A stretch of 64,000 nucleotides of DNA from Rosettibacter primus. GTDB taxonomy: Bacteria; Bacteroidota; Ignavibacteria; Ignavibacteriales; Melioribacteraceae. This document shows, one piece after another, positions 20,117 through 29,090 of this stretch. The stretch's first letter is position 1; the number at the start of each line of letters is the position of its first letter. Made by a program: the position numbers and the translations under genes. The notes beneath the pieces are model-generated. The model made no database searches, had not been told where the DNA came from, and was given only the letters and a program-made list of their open reading frames with translations. The stretch covers positions 11,093 through 75,092 of the forward strand of contig NZ_JAYKGK010000013.1 of NCBI RefSeq assembly GCF_036860675.1. Direction: 5' to 3'.

Positions 20117-21040
20117 TCAAGGTAAAATTGAAATTTCTGTTAGCCACAATTCTGCTAATTGACTCCATGTATTTGTTGATGGAGGATTATTTCTCAAACC
20201 AATATTATGTTTGCCACCAGAATATATATGAAGAGAAGATTTATCTTCTTTCCCATTTTTCTTTAATGCAGTAAAATAAAAAATGCTGTTCATGCAGCTG
20301 ACCCCGTTGTCATCCATAGCATGAACAATAAAAGCAGGTGGAGTAGTTGAATCAACTTGCTGTTCACATGAAAACTTTTTAACTAATAATTCAGATGGAT
20401 TTTCTCCTAATAAATTATCTCTGCTACCCTTATGGGCATATGGTAATTCCATTGTAATAACAGGAGAAATTAAAATAGTAAAATTTGGCTTGAAGGAATA
20501 AACATCAAGAGAATCATTTACGTGCGACCAATCATCTTTAATTGTAGAAAGACAGGCAGCTAAATGTCCTCCAGCCGAACCTCCCATTACACCAATTTTA
20601 TTTGTATCAATGCCGTACTCATTAGCATGTGCACGAATATATCTAATTGCTCTTTGAGCATCTTGTAAAGGTGCTTTATAACTTTCAATTACATCGGGTG
20701 ATTGTGGAAGTCTGTGAATTAATACAAATGCATTAATTCCAATTGTGTTAAACCATTTTGCTAATTGAAAACCACCAACTTCATAAGCTAATCTTACATA
20801 TCCTCCACCAGGTATGATAAGAACAGCTGCTCTTTTATTTTGTGATTCTGGAACTTTAAATTCATAAATACCCGGTTTCCCAACTTTGTATATGCGTTCA
20901 TTTGCAATGCTATCTTTGATATTTATTCCTCTGCTGTTGGGCATATTATTGTTCCAGAGAGGAATAAATCTTTGAGCACTAATGCTCATATTTACCAAAA
21001 TAGAAAATAAAATTATAAAATGAATATTTTGTTTTATCAT
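20117..21040 (-). CDS. Alpha/beta-hydrolase acetylesterase (BD-FAE-like)
   Basis: 307 residues with a signal peptide. The oxyanion motif AVLIIPGGGYVRLAY (about 73) and the nucleophile elbow GVMGGSAGGHLAA (about 152, catalytic Ser) are typical of the BD-FAE/acetyl xylan esterase group. The acid Asp is probably in VHAMDDNGV and the His in YSGGKHNIGL. Its position directly before the PL11 lyase suggests removal of O-acetyl groups from rhamnogalacturonan so that lyases gain access; that substrate is inferred. It is the first gene after the terminator at 21075-21114, so it is probably the first gene of the degradative run. Confidence 0.85.
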   Translation of the reverse strand: MIKQNIHFIILFSILVNMSISAQRFIPLWNNNMPNSRGINIKDSIANERIYKVGKPGIYEFKVPESQNKRAAVLIIPGGGYVRLAYEVGGFQLAKWFNTIGINAFVLIHRLPQSPDVIESYKAPLQDAQRAIRYIRAHANEYGIDTNKIGVMGGSAGGHLAACLSTIKDDWSHVNDSLDVYSFKPNFTILISPVITMELPYAHKGSRDNLLGENPSELLVKKFSCEQQVDSTTPPAFIVHAMDDNGVSCMNSIFYFTALKKNGKEDKSSLHIYSGGKHNIGLRNNPPSTNTWSQLAELWLTEISILP

Positions 21041-21074
21041 GATTAATAAGTTTTGTTTTTATAAATCTGTTAAT

Positions 21075-21114
21075 AAAAAATAGCGGTCAACCAAAATTAA
21101 GTTATTGGTTGACC
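21075..21114 (-). terminator. Intrinsic terminator after the beta-helix gene
   Basis: Perfect 10-bp inverted repeat GGTCAACCAA / TTGGTTGACC (21085-21094 with 21105-21114), 10-base loop. On the minus strand the stem is followed by GCTA then TTTTTT (21080-21075). It lies just past the stop at 21131 of the secreted beta-helix gene, so it ends the TonB-receptor transcript. Confidence 0.88.
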
Positions 21115-21130
21115 ACTCAATATTCAATTG

Positions 21131-22831
21131 TTATTTCGTTAAAATCATCTTTTTGGAAGCAACGTAATTCTTGCCATTAACTCCTACAGCATTAATATTA
21201 TAAATATATACACCACTGCTCAGATTATAAGCATTAAAGTTGAACGTATGAACTCCAGCCGGCAAATCCTTATCTTTTAACTCAAACACTTTTTGACCCA
21301 AGATGTTATAGATAGTAATAGTAACTTTTGATTGAGCAGGTAACCCAAATTCAAATTTTGTAGTTGGGTTAAAAGGATTTGGATAGTTATTGCTTAAGTA
21401 ATATTCATTTGGCATTGATGAGCTATAAGATTCAACCGAAGTATAATTTTTCCATGTAATTAATGCTGAAACACTATCTCCTGGGACATAAACATATTTA
21501 GCATTTGCCATTGAATCCTGCAAAGCTGCAATATATTTGTCTCTATTAGCAAGGTAAATAGCTTTTTTCTCAGGGAACCAGTTAAGGTCACCAAGTGGTA
21601 ATCCATCAGTTCCGGCAGTTAACAGCGTATCATTTGTATATTTCAAATTAAACTTAGGCGGCCAATTGAGAACTGGTAAACCATCTGCATTATAAGTTAC
21701 CGGAGGTTCAATACGCCAATCGCGGTATGTCCCTACTTTCAACCAATGAAATTTTAACCATGCCATCATACTATCAATATTATTGGGCAGCTGAATAAAT
21801 TTGGGGTCAATCTGCCAGTAATTTTTCCCGATTCTAAAATCATTATCTGCTAAAATAGTGGAATCAACATCGGCATTCCACAACAGGCATTGTTTTAAAG
21901 TATCAGCAAATTCTGTTTTATAAAATTGTAAAAATCTTGGGTCTAAATACATTGCATTAAATCCATGATATAATGAAATAGAATCAAGTTTTTCTTTTAC
22001 ATCTGTAAAATATTCCCATGTTGTAAAATAGGTCTCGTAACCGTTAGTATTCGGCATACGACCTCTCCAGCTCCAATTATAATAAATATTATTTGCCTGA
22101 ATTGCTTCGTACCAATGCAGCTCATGAGCATTAATCTGGCCATTTACAAACGTATTGTGCAGTTCATACATTTTTGAAGTAAAGAAGTTACCGCCATTAC
22201 CAAACTCTCTTCCCATATTAACTGAGGTATTATTTTCAAAAGTAAATTTTTTACATTCAGCATCAATTCTTATGGGCATACCACCGAAAGGAGAACTGCT
22301 TCTTCTTACCCCATTTATAAAAATGCAGTTTGTAATTGTAATTTCTTCAGTTGGAGCTGTAGTTCGTGAGCAATGGTCAACATAATCAGTAAATGCACAA
22401 TTATCCCAAACAATTTTATAGCCACCATAATTACGAACAAATGATGAAATATTAACATCATTTCCATGAAGACCACTAAGCAAAATATTTTTTAATACAA
22501 TGCTGCCGCCTGCTCTTAAATTAAACATATCTCTTGCTCTACCGTCAGCCCCTGGGGTTTGGAGAAATACAGGTGGATTGGGGTCGTTCATAATCCAGCC
22601 TTTATAAGGACCTTCAATTACAAGGTCAAAATCGACTTCCAAAGCTCCATCAAAGGCATAAATCTTTCCGCTTTCTACTTTATAAACCTTATGTGCTTGT
22701 GACCCGTCTGCCAGTGTGTCGGCAGCAATTTGTGCATTGACATACTGATTTGGATCAAGTACCATTTCCTGTGCAAAAACATACGGTGATAATATCAGAA
22801 AGAAAACCAAAAGTAATGCATATTTTTTCAT
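21131..22831 (-). CDS. Secreted beta-helix protein with T9SS tail, TonB-receptor partner, unknown function
   Basis: 566 residues with a signal peptide (ends FAQ) and a strong ribosome site (GGAGGGACC). Residues about 60-260 look like a right-handed parallel beta-helix (FNLRAGGSIVLKNILLSG, ITITNCIFINGV, FTFENNTSVN), similar to bacteroidetal DUF4957/DUF5123-type proteins. The middle (260-450) matches nothing I recognise. Residues 475-566 form a T9SS domain (YLSNNYPNPFNPTT, LGQKVFELKD, SGVYIYNI). I see no lyase catalytic Lys/Arg motif, so it may bind polysaccharide rather than cut it. It follows a TonB receptor in one transcript and could replace SusD as surface capture protein; this is inference. 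Confidence 0.7.
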   Translation of the reverse strand: MKKYALLLVFFLILSPYVFAQEMVLDPNQYVNAQIAADTLADGSQAHKVYKVESGKIYAFDGALEVDFDLVIEGPYKGWIMNDPNPPVFLQTPGADGRARDMFNLRAGGSIVLKNILLSGLHGNDVNISSFVRNYGGYKIVWDNCAFTDYVDHCSRTTAPTEEITITNCIFINGVRRSSSPFGGMPIRIDAECKKFTFENNTSVNMGREFGNGGNFFTSKMYELHNTFVNGQINAHELHWYEAIQANNIYYNWSWRGRMPNTNGYETYFTTWEYFTDVKEKLDSISLYHGFNAMYLDPRFLQFYKTEFADTLKQCLLWNADVDSTILADNDFRIGKNYWQIDPKFIQLPNNIDSMMAWLKFHWLKVGTYRDWRIEPPVTYNADGLPVLNWPPKFNLKYTNDTLLTAGTDGLPLGDLNWFPEKKAIYLANRDKYIAALQDSMANAKYVYVPGDSVSALITWKNYTSVESYSSSMPNEYYLSNNYPNPFNPTTKFEFGLPAQSKVTITIYNILGQKVFELKDKDLPAGVHTFNFNAYNLSSGVYIYNINAVGVNGKNYVASKKMILTK

Positions 22832-22919
22832 TGGTCCCTCCTTTTTTTAAATTTGTTTTGATTAATTAATTATTGGGTTGAATACAAAGATGTGTTACTA
22901 TCGAAATGTTATCTTTTTT

Positions 22920-22936
22920 CATCACCTCCTTTAGAT
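22920..22936 (-). other. Orphan strong Shine-Dalgarno sequence between receptor and beta-helix genes
   Basis: The minus strand reads CTAAAGGAGGTGATG (22934-22920), a long match to the 16S 3' end, but no long gene starts there. An 18-codon frame (MKKDNISIVTHLC...) opens at the overlapping ATG at 22922, only 2 bases after AGGAGG, which is too close for efficient initiation. It may be a leader peptide or remnant. Confidence 0.25.
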
Positions 22937-22949
22937 AAATTCAATAATG

Positions 22950-25901
22950 TTAAAATGAATACCTAATTCCTAAATCTGCAGTAGTCCCATAATATTCTAC
23001 TCCAGATAATTTTTCTAAAGTACTAACGAATTGTCGGTCAGGTGTGTTGGTAATATTATTGATATTCAAATATATTTGAAGGCCTTTCAACCATGGTAAT
23101 TTTTGATAAGCTGTAAAATCCCATCTGTAATATGCAGCCGTATAGGAATCAAGTTCCTGATAAACTGGATGTGCACTTCTCAAAACATTATCCTGATACA
23201 AGAACGATAATCTTGCTGAAAAATCACCGATATCATATCCAATAGTTAAATTCAATATATCATTTGGTTGATTTATTAATCTTCCAGTTCTTGTTGTATC
23301 GATATATTTATATTTCTTAAATACCCCTGTACCAGTTGCAACACTCTTAAAATATGGATAACGAGTTACTGAATTAATGTGAGTATAATTAATATTAAAT
23401 ACTAATCCTTTTAAAAATGACGGCAAATACCAGAAATGAGTTTGCCAGTCCAATTCAATTCCTCTTACATAAGAAGTTTCATCTAAGTTAGTCCATGTAT
23501 TTATTGTAGTATAATCTGCTTGTGTCAGTTTATATCTGTAATGAATCTTAGATGCATCTTTAGTATAGTATTCGATAGGTACTATCAAATTTTTAATTTC
23601 TTTATAAAAGAATCCTGCTGTAAATAATCCAATGTGATGTTCGTAAACCGAAGCGTAAATATCATAATTTTGAGTTACTGCAGGTTTTAAATATGGATTT
23701 CCCAATCTTAGAGTTGGAGCACTATAAGTGTCTACATACAAAAACGGAGAGACAGCTCGGTAATCAGGATAAATTATACTCTTGGTACTTGCTAAACGAA
23801 AATCTAACCAACCTGTAGGTTTAATTCTCAGTACCATTTGAGGGAACCATGTTGTTCCTTTTGTTGAATCCCAATGGACTTTCTTATGATCATAGTAATA
23901 TTCACCCGGAGTTGTTAATCGACCAAATACATAAGTTGAATCTGCTTCATAATCGAAATTGAATGTTTCATATCTGAGACCTGGCAAAAAAGTAACATAT
24001 TTACCAATATTTAATTCTGTCATTATGTAAAATGCACCAAAATTTCTTGTGTAATTATAATCGTATTGAGTTGATTCCAAAGGTGAAGGAAGATAGTAAC
24101 CATGTTGTTTTGCTAATTCTTCCATATGGTGCATTTTCCAGATAGAAATTTTATTGAAGAATATATCGCCACTAATTCCTTCATGACCAGAGAGAAAATT
24201 TCCAACATCATAACTTGGGTCAGCAAACAATTCGGCTCTTAATCCATTATCCTTCTTTTCAATACCTAAATCTGTCCATATCGAATCTCTCAATAGAACA
24301 TTAAAGTTGCCTGCAAGTCCTCCTCTATCTGTATCAATATACCATTGAGTTTCATCGTTTTTTCTTGTGTTGCGTTCATATTTACCGCCAAGTTTTAAAT
24401 TGCCGGAGATATATTTTGTTATTGTATAAGGCAACTTAAAATTTAATACAGCAGCTTGTGCAGATTCATCAACATCACGTTTAAGAGTAGAAGTATTTGT
24501 AATTATTTTATCTTTTTGAAGGACAGTAACAGAATTAAGAAAATCACTTGGTGACATATTTTTTTGATTGGTTACAGGGCTTGTCCAACCTTGAACTCCA
24601 CCAGACCTTGTTCTAACATCCATTCTCAAATCACCTGGATTACGTTGAATTGTAAACGAATTAGAAAGTGAGAAATCCATACTTATGTTTTCAAACTCGA
24701 ATTCACCCTGAAGTGCATTACTTATAACTGTGTTGGTAAATTCTCTCTCAGCTGCAAAACCCCGCCAATCGTAATCTGTAGAAAAATAATTTTGCTGTTC
24801 AATTTGATGTTCATTTAAGCTACCAATAAAATTATTTAATATTAATGACCCACGTGATAATTGATAATCTAAAACAAGACTGCCGCCCAATCTTTTTCTA
24901 TCCGTAACTTTATCACTAATTGTAACAGTAGAAAGATAAGTTGGAATAAAACCTTTAATTTTTATTTCTTGCTCATTAGTTGAATATGAAGCTGTTAATT
25001 CATCAGAATTTCTATTGAACTTATCTATATAAACAGATACCTGCACACCTAATTTATTATCAAAATAACGATTACTAACAAGTCCCGTTAATCTATAATT
25101 ACCAAATGGTTTTGTATTTGCTAAAGATGTATATCCATCCTGAATTGTAAAATTGCTATGGAATCCTTCTCTTGCTTTGCTTATTCTAAGATTGACTGAA
25201 CCACCAACTGCATCAGCATCCATATCAGCTGTTAAAACTTTTGTAACTTCAATACCAGAAAGTATGTTTGGTGCAATCATATTTAAATCGACACTTCTGT
25301 TATCACGGTCTGTAGATTGTAATCGAACCCCATTAACCATCATAACATTATATTGAGGTGAAAGACCACGAATAGTTACTTTTTGCCCTTCGCCTCCACT
25401 TCTAATTAATGAGATACCGGGAAGTCTTGCTACAGATTCAGCGGCATTTACATCAGGGATATCCTTAATACGGTCTGAAGAAACAATATTTTTAATTGTA
25501 TTAGAAGATAATTGTTGATTAATTGCTTCTATTTGTCCTTCCGCTTGAGCTGTAATTACAATTTCACCTGTCTCGATAGCAACATATTCTAACCCAACAT
25601 TTACTTCTAAGGTCGTACCAGCTTTTACTGTAACAGGTATTTTCTGATCTTTATAACCGAGGTATTTGATAATTAAATTATAATTACCCGGAAGTACACT
25701 TCGTATTAAATAGCTTCCATCGAGCGAAGCAGCATCTCCAATACCTGTTCCTTCAAGCATAACATTTGCGCCAGGTAGTGGTTCACCTGTAGTTTTATCA
25801 ACAACTTTGCCCCGAATTCTGCCTGAACCCTGTGCTTCTATTATGTTTAATCCCCATACAAAGAAAAGTAAAAACATAAATATTAGTTTAATTATTTTCA
25901 T
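22950..25901 (-). CDS. TonB-dependent receptor with carboxypeptidase-regulatory-like N-terminal domain
   Basis: 983 residues. The signal peptide is followed by a carboxypeptidase D regulatory-like domain (GRIRGKVVDKTTGEPLPGANV; about 27-105), a plug domain (about 120-240; DVNAAESVARLPGISLIR, VTIRGLSPQYNVMMVNGVRL) and a 22-strand-type barrel ending in aromatic Phe (LGIRYSF). It is an energised outer-membrane importer. Position between rhaB and the pectin-lyase run suggests uptake of rhamnogalacturonan oligosaccharides. No SusD homologue follows; instead there is a secreted beta-helix protein. The ribosome site AAAGGAGTGAG is good. A pair of 21-base direct repeats lies upstream. Confidence 0.92.
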   Translation of the reverse strand: MKIIKLIFMFLLFFVWGLNIIEAQGSGRIRGKVVDKTTGEPLPGANVMLEGTGIGDAASLDGSYLIRSVLPGNYNLIIKYLGYKDQKIPVTVKAGTTLEVNVGLEYVAIETGEIVITAQAEGQIEAINQQLSSNTIKNIVSSDRIKDIPDVNAAESVARLPGISLIRSGGEGQKVTIRGLSPQYNVMMVNGVRLQSTDRDNRSVDLNMIAPNILSGIEVTKVLTADMDADAVGGSVNLRISKAREGFHSNFTIQDGYTSLANTKPFGNYRLTGLVSNRYFDNKLGVQVSVYIDKFNRNSDELTASYSTNEQEIKIKGFIPTYLSTVTISDKVTDRKRLGGSLVLDYQLSRGSLILNNFIGSLNEHQIEQQNYFSTDYDWRGFAAEREFTNTVISNALQGEFEFENISMDFSLSNSFTIQRNPGDLRMDVRTRSGGVQGWTSPVTNQKNMSPSDFLNSVTVLQKDKIITNTSTLKRDVDESAQAAVLNFKLPYTITKYISGNLKLGGKYERNTRKNDETQWYIDTDRGGLAGNFNVLLRDSIWTDLGIEKKDNGLRAELFADPSYDVGNFLSGHEGISGDIFFNKISIWKMHHMEELAKQHGYYLPSPLESTQYDYNYTRNFGAFYIMTELNIGKYVTFLPGLRYETFNFDYEADSTYVFGRLTTPGEYYYDHKKVHWDSTKGTTWFPQMVLRIKPTGWLDFRLASTKSIIYPDYRAVSPFLYVDTYSAPTLRLGNPYLKPAVTQNYDIYASVYEHHIGLFTAGFFYKEIKNLIVPIEYYTKDASKIHYRYKLTQADYTTINTWTNLDETSYVRGIELDWQTHFWYLPSFLKGLVFNINYTHINSVTRYPYFKSVATGTGVFKKYKYIDTTRTGRLINQPNDILNLTIGYDIGDFSARLSFLYQDNVLRSAHPVYQELDSYTAAYYRWDFTAYQKLPWLKGLQIYLNINNITNTPDRQFVSTLEKLSGVEYYGTTADLGIRYSF

Positions 25902-25937
25902 ATCTCACTCCTTTTTTAATTTGGAGATTTATTTATT

Positions 25938-26007
25938 AATGTTTACATAAGATTGACTTTACTTTGAAAAGATTAGAAAAATTTAAAATGTTTACTCAAA
26001 ATTGACT
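25938..26007. repeat. Pair of 21-base direct repeats upstream of the TonB receptor
   Basis: AATGTTTACATAAGATTGACT (25938-25958) and AATGTTTACTCAAAATTGACT (25987-26007) match at 18 of 21 bases, with a 49-base period. They fill most of the 117-base gap upstream of the receptor start and are candidate binding sites for a regulator of the pectin uptake genes. Confidence 0.45.
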
Positions 26008-26018
26008 CAATCAGGTTT

Positions 26019-27509
26019 TCAAACTATCTGATTAGAAATTTTTCTGTAATATTCTTCTCGTTCATTAAAGTAATCAACATCCTGTGGATAATATTTTTTT
26101 AACTCGAAAGAGTTTGCGACTATTGCACGCCATTCTGAAATATTTTTAACAATACCTTTTGAAATAGCTTGAACTCCAATATTTCCTAATACTGCTGCTT
26201 CAATAGGACCGGTAATTACTTCACATCCAGTTGAATCTGATGTTAATTGATTGAGTAGTTCATTTTGAATACCTCCTCCTACAATATGCAATCTCTTTAT
26301 TTTTTCACCGATTACTGACTCTAATTTTCTTAGAGTATCTCTATAACAAAAAGCAAGGCTTTCAATAATAACTCTAATTATAAATCCAATATCAGAATTA
26401 TACTCCTGTCCAGTTTCTTCTAAGTAGCTTATTACTTTTTCAGGCATGTCACCTGCTTTAAGAAATCGAGAATCATTTAAATCTACCCAAGAATTTGCTG
26501 GTCCATTTTCAATAGCCATTAAAATTAATTCTGAATAATTATACTGTATATTATTTTTTTCTGCCCAGTATCTTCTACATTCCTGTATAGGCCATAAACC
26601 AATAATATTTTTAAGAAACCGAATAGTATTGGCAAATCCGCCTTCATTTGTAAAATTATTATTCATAGCTTCTTCAGTTAATACAGGATGACTTAACTCT
26701 ATTCCCATCAAAGACCATGTTCCTGAACTCAAGAAAGCCCAGTTCCCATCAAATGATGGAACAGCTGCAACCGCAGAAGCAGTATCATGACAAGTTGTAG
26801 CAATAACAGGAATATTTTCATTTAATTCTGCTAGTTGAGCAATAGAAGGTAGTAAAAGTCCTATCACAGTACCTGGTTCAATAATTGCAGGAAAAATTTT
26901 TCTATTGAGACCAAAAGAATCAATTAAATCCCATGCCCAATCTCTTTTTAAAGGGTCAGTTAGACCTGATGTAGATGCAATAGTATACTCTGTATACTTT
27001 TCACCTGAAAGCATAAAGTTTATGAAATCTGGGATGAACAAAATCTTATCTGCAATATTCAATAAGTTTAATTTTCTTTTTTTCTCGGATAATAATTGAA
27101 ATAAAGTATTAATCTGCATGAACTGAATACCACTTCTATTATAAATTTCTTTCTTAGGTACAATTTTAAATGCTTCTTCCATCATATTATCAGTACGGTC
27201 ATCACGATAGTGATATGGATAACCTAAAATTCTATCATCGGGGTCTAAAAGAACATAATCTACTCCCCAGGTATCAATCCCAATTCCTTCAAAGTTATTC
27301 CCAAAAATTTTCCTTGCTTTTTTTAATCCTTCAATTACCTCTTCATAAATAGCTAAAATATCCCAGTGAAATCCATGATCATATTTGATTGATGGAGTGC
27401 TGAAACGATGTACTTCATGAAGAATTACTTTTTGTTTATCAAGTAATCCCACAAAACATCGTCCGCTTTCTGCTCCTAAATCAAAAGCTATGAATTTTTT
27501 TTCTTCCAT
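26019..27509 (-). CDS. rhaB: Rhamnulokinase
   Basis: 496 residues, no signal peptide, FGGY kinase fold. FIAFDLGAESGRCFVG is the RhaB-type first phosphate loop, followed by GFHWDILAIYEE, GIDTWGVDYVLLD and YPYHYRDDRT; the second half has ATTCHDTASAVAAVP, FLSSGTWSLMGIE and LHIVGGGIQNELLNQ. These match RhaB rather than xylulokinase or fuculokinase. It phosphorylates L-rhamnulose to L-rhamnulose 1-phosphate in the cytoplasm, the substrate for the microcompartment aldolase. It lies after lacI on the same strand, 209 bases away, so it may have its own promoter; I see no copy of the lacI operator in that gap. Rhamnose isomerase and a rhamnose permease are absent here. Confidence 0.93.
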   Translation of the reverse strand: MEEKKFIAFDLGAESGRCFVGLLDKQKVILHEVHRFSTPSIKYDHGFHWDILAIYEEVIEGLKKARKIFGNNFEGIGIDTWGVDYVLLDPDDRILGYPYHYRDDRTDNMMEEAFKIVPKKEIYNRSGIQFMQINTLFQLLSEKKRKLNLLNIADKILFIPDFINFMLSGEKYTEYTIASTSGLTDPLKRDWAWDLIDSFGLNRKIFPAIIEPGTVIGLLLPSIAQLAELNENIPVIATTCHDTASAVAAVPSFDGNWAFLSSGTWSLMGIELSHPVLTEEAMNNNFTNEGGFANTIRFLKNIIGLWPIQECRRYWAEKNNIQYNYSELILMAIENGPANSWVDLNDSRFLKAGDMPEKVISYLEETGQEYNSDIGFIIRVIIESLAFCYRDTLRKLESVIGEKIKRLHIVGGGIQNELLNQLTSDSTGCEVITGPIEAAVLGNIGVQAISKGIVKNISEWRAIVANSFELKKYYPQDVDYFNEREEYYRKISNQIV

Positions 27510-27718
27510 AATAGGCCCATAATTTTTATTATAATTATAAGTATATAAAATTGATGATAATTTATTTGATTTTATGAAAGGATAATTATGAGAAATAAAA
27601 TAATCTAAGGGTAATATTAATTATCTAATGAAGTGAATTTATTATAAAATTTATTTGAATATTTTTAATAACTTCAAAAAAATTTCATCAAAATATTGGA
27701 GGGATTAAATGAATGATT
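27510..27718. other. Intergenic gap between lacI and rhaB
   Basis: 209 bases of AT-rich DNA. No T-tailed hairpin and no copy of the TCGAAAACCTTTAAG motif. A plus-strand GGAGGG followed by ATG (27709) opens only a 13-codon frame that runs into lacI, and I do not call it. Confidence 0.35.
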
Positions 27719-28735
27719 TTATCTTTCAACTATTTTGTATCGTATTGTAACATCGTCAAAATCACTGTAATCTTTTTTATTATCCAGCATATCAATTAAT
27801 ATATCTGTAGCTGTTTTACCAATTACATAAGGGTTCTGGTCAACGGTATAATAAGGGACGCCTAAACGTGCAACTATAGTATTGTCGCCAAATTCACCCA
27901 ATAAAATGTCATCAGGTATAGAAAGTTTTTTATCTAATATTGCTTTTCCAGCTCCATAAGTAATCAAGCCACCAATACTAATAACAGCATCAATTTTTAT
28001 TTTTGTATCAAGCAGTGCAGACATTTTATTGTAACTATCTTCGATACTTCTAAAAGTTTGTAATACAAGTTTCGGATTAAATTTAATTCCGAATTTTTTC
28101 AATGCTTTTTTATAACCTTGAAATCTATCCTTACAAACCGGGATTAATGTATTTGGTCCTAGAAACAAAATATTTTTTCTTCCTTCTTTTATCATTCTTG
28201 ATGTTAATTCAAAAGAAGCATCTACATCATCAATTTTAACTGTAGTAAACGGTAATTTATTTATCTTTCTATCCCAGCAAACAATTTTAATTCCTTCTTC
28301 GTCTAGACTTTTATATAAAGATAAATTTTCATTTCCACCTGCAGCATTAAGTAAAATACCATCCACTCCAATGTCGGATAAAAATTCAATTTTTTTTCTT
28401 TCTTTATGATTATCTTCATCATGAACCATTAAAATGCATTCATATCCTTTATTGCTTGCTTCTTCGTACATTCCTCTTACAGCTTCAGAGAAAAACGAAA
28501 TACGCAAATCGGGAATAAGAACTCCCAAGATTTTGCTTTTTTTAGTTATAAGAGACCTTGCAAGAATATTGGGTCTATATTTCATCTGTTTACATTTTTC
28601 TTTTACAAGCTGTTTGGTTTTTTCTGAAATATCACTTGAATCACGAAGTGCTTTAGATACTGTTGCAGGAGTAAGAGATAATTCACGTGCAATGTCCTTT
28701 AATGTAACTTTATTTCTTCTAAAATTTTTCTCCAC
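27719..28735 (-). CDS. LacI-family repressor, probable regulator of the rhamnose microcompartment
   Basis: 338 residues from a GTG start. The N-terminal helix-turn-helix is canonical (VTLKDIARELSLTPATVSKALRD, then YRPNILARSLITKKSK hinge helix), followed by a periplasmic-binding-like effector domain (ILGVLIPDLRISFFSEAVRG, GVDGILLNAAGG, VIGKTATDILIDML). Its own upstream region holds two operator-like palindromes, and the same half-site occurs at the BMC promoter (38556-38581). It therefore probably represses itself and the BMC operon until a rhamnose-derived ligand binds. The ligand is unknown. The gene sits between the BMC operon and rhaB. The ribosome site before GTG is weak. Confidence 0.9.
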   Translation of the reverse strand: MEKNFRRNKVTLKDIARELSLTPATVSKALRDSSDISEKTKQLVKEKCKQMKYRPNILARSLITKKSKILGVLIPDLRISFFSEAVRGMYEEASNKGYECILMVHDEDNHKERKKIEFLSDIGVDGILLNAAGGNENLSLYKSLDEEGIKIVCWDRKINKLPFTTVKIDDVDASFELTSRMIKEGRKNILFLGPNTLIPVCKDRFQGYKKALKKFGIKFNPKLVLQTFRSIEDSYNKMSALLDTKIKIDAVISIGGLITYGAGKAILDKKLSIPDDILLGEFGDNTIVARLGVPYYTVDQNPYVIGKTATDILIDMLDNKKDYSDFDDVTIRYKIVER

Positions 28736-28881
28736 AGATTACCAAAATTTTATTTATGGATTGATAATTAAAAATAATTTTACTTAAATATAGAAATTAT
28801 TCAGTTTAAATACAGCTCCGCCACATCAGTCACATTTTAACCTTTGCAACCAATAATCTGCTCATAAAATCACCTAATCAG

Positions 28882-28903
28882 AAAAGGATTTCGAAAACCT
28901 TTG
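28882..28903. promoter_or_regulatory. LacI-type operator O1 (lacI leader)
   Basis: 22-bp interrupted palindrome centred on TTCGAA (28890-28895): AAAAGGAT-TTCGAA-AACCTTTG, 6 of 8 arm pairs symmetric. The right half and flank, TCGAAAACCTTTGAG (28891-28905), match 14 of 15 bases of the motif at the BMC promoter. Confidence 0.65.
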
Positions 28904-28916
28904 AGTAATTTTGTAT

Positions 28917-28942
28917 TAAAAAAAGAGCTTAAATATTGCTCT
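28917..28942 (-). terminator. Small terminator-like hairpin in the lacI leader
   Basis: On the minus strand AGAGC, a 9-base loop, GCTCT, then a run of T (28923-28917). The stem is only 5 bp, so it is weak. It lies between the lacI promoter and the lacI start and could attenuate, or could end read-through from the BMC operon. Confidence 0.45.
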
Positions 28943-28955
28943 GTTTACTAATACT

Positions 28956-28977
28956 TAAAGGTTTTCGAAACCGTTTT
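28956..28977. promoter_or_regulatory. LacI-type operator O2 overlapping the lacI transcription start
   Basis: 22-bp palindrome centred on TTCGAA (28964-28969): TAAAGGTT-TTCGAA-ACCGTTTT. CTTAAAGGTTTTCGA (28954-28968) is an exact 15-base match, on the opposite strand, to 38567-38581 at the BMC promoter. It begins right after the -10 box, the classical position for LacI-type repression. Confidence 0.7.
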
Positions 28978-28978
28978 C

Positions 28979-29007
28979 AAGTTAAAAATAAAATTATTTT
29001 GTGTCAA
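28979..29007 (-). promoter_or_regulatory. Promoter of lacI
   Basis: Minus-strand TTGACA (29007-29002), 17-base spacer, TAACTT (28984-28979). The same two boxes with the same spacing occur at the BMC promoter, both preceded by AC to give ACTTGACA. Confidence 0.65.
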
Positions 29008-29090
29008 GTTAATTTTACAATATACTATCATTTTTTTCTTTAATTAGAATTAACAATTCAAAAATAACCCTTTGAACAAATATCATTATA

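Larger units (their letters stand above)
28736..29090 (-). promoter_or_regulatory. 355-base regulatory region upstream of lacI
   Basis: Non-coding stretch between lutBA and lacI. In transcription order it holds a TTGACA-17-TAACTT promoter (29007-28979), operator O2 (28977-28956), a small T-tailed hairpin (28942-28917), operator O1 (28903-28882), and about 145 further bases of 5' leader before the lacI GTG, in which I see nothing else. O1 and O2 centres are 74 bases apart, close to seven DNA turns, which would allow a repressor tetramer to loop. Confidence 0.7.

Noticed and set aside
22950..25901. Possible SusC/SusD pair
   Set aside because: The receptor is present but no SusD-like lipoprotein follows either receptor; partners are T9SS proteins.
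27698..27750. Plus-strand GGAGGG and ATG opening a 13-codon frame
   Set aside because: Too short and convergent with lacI; nothing else supports a gene.
28434..28787. 117-codon plus-strand frame
   Set aside because: Antisense to the start of lacI; its end runs into the lacI leader with no support.
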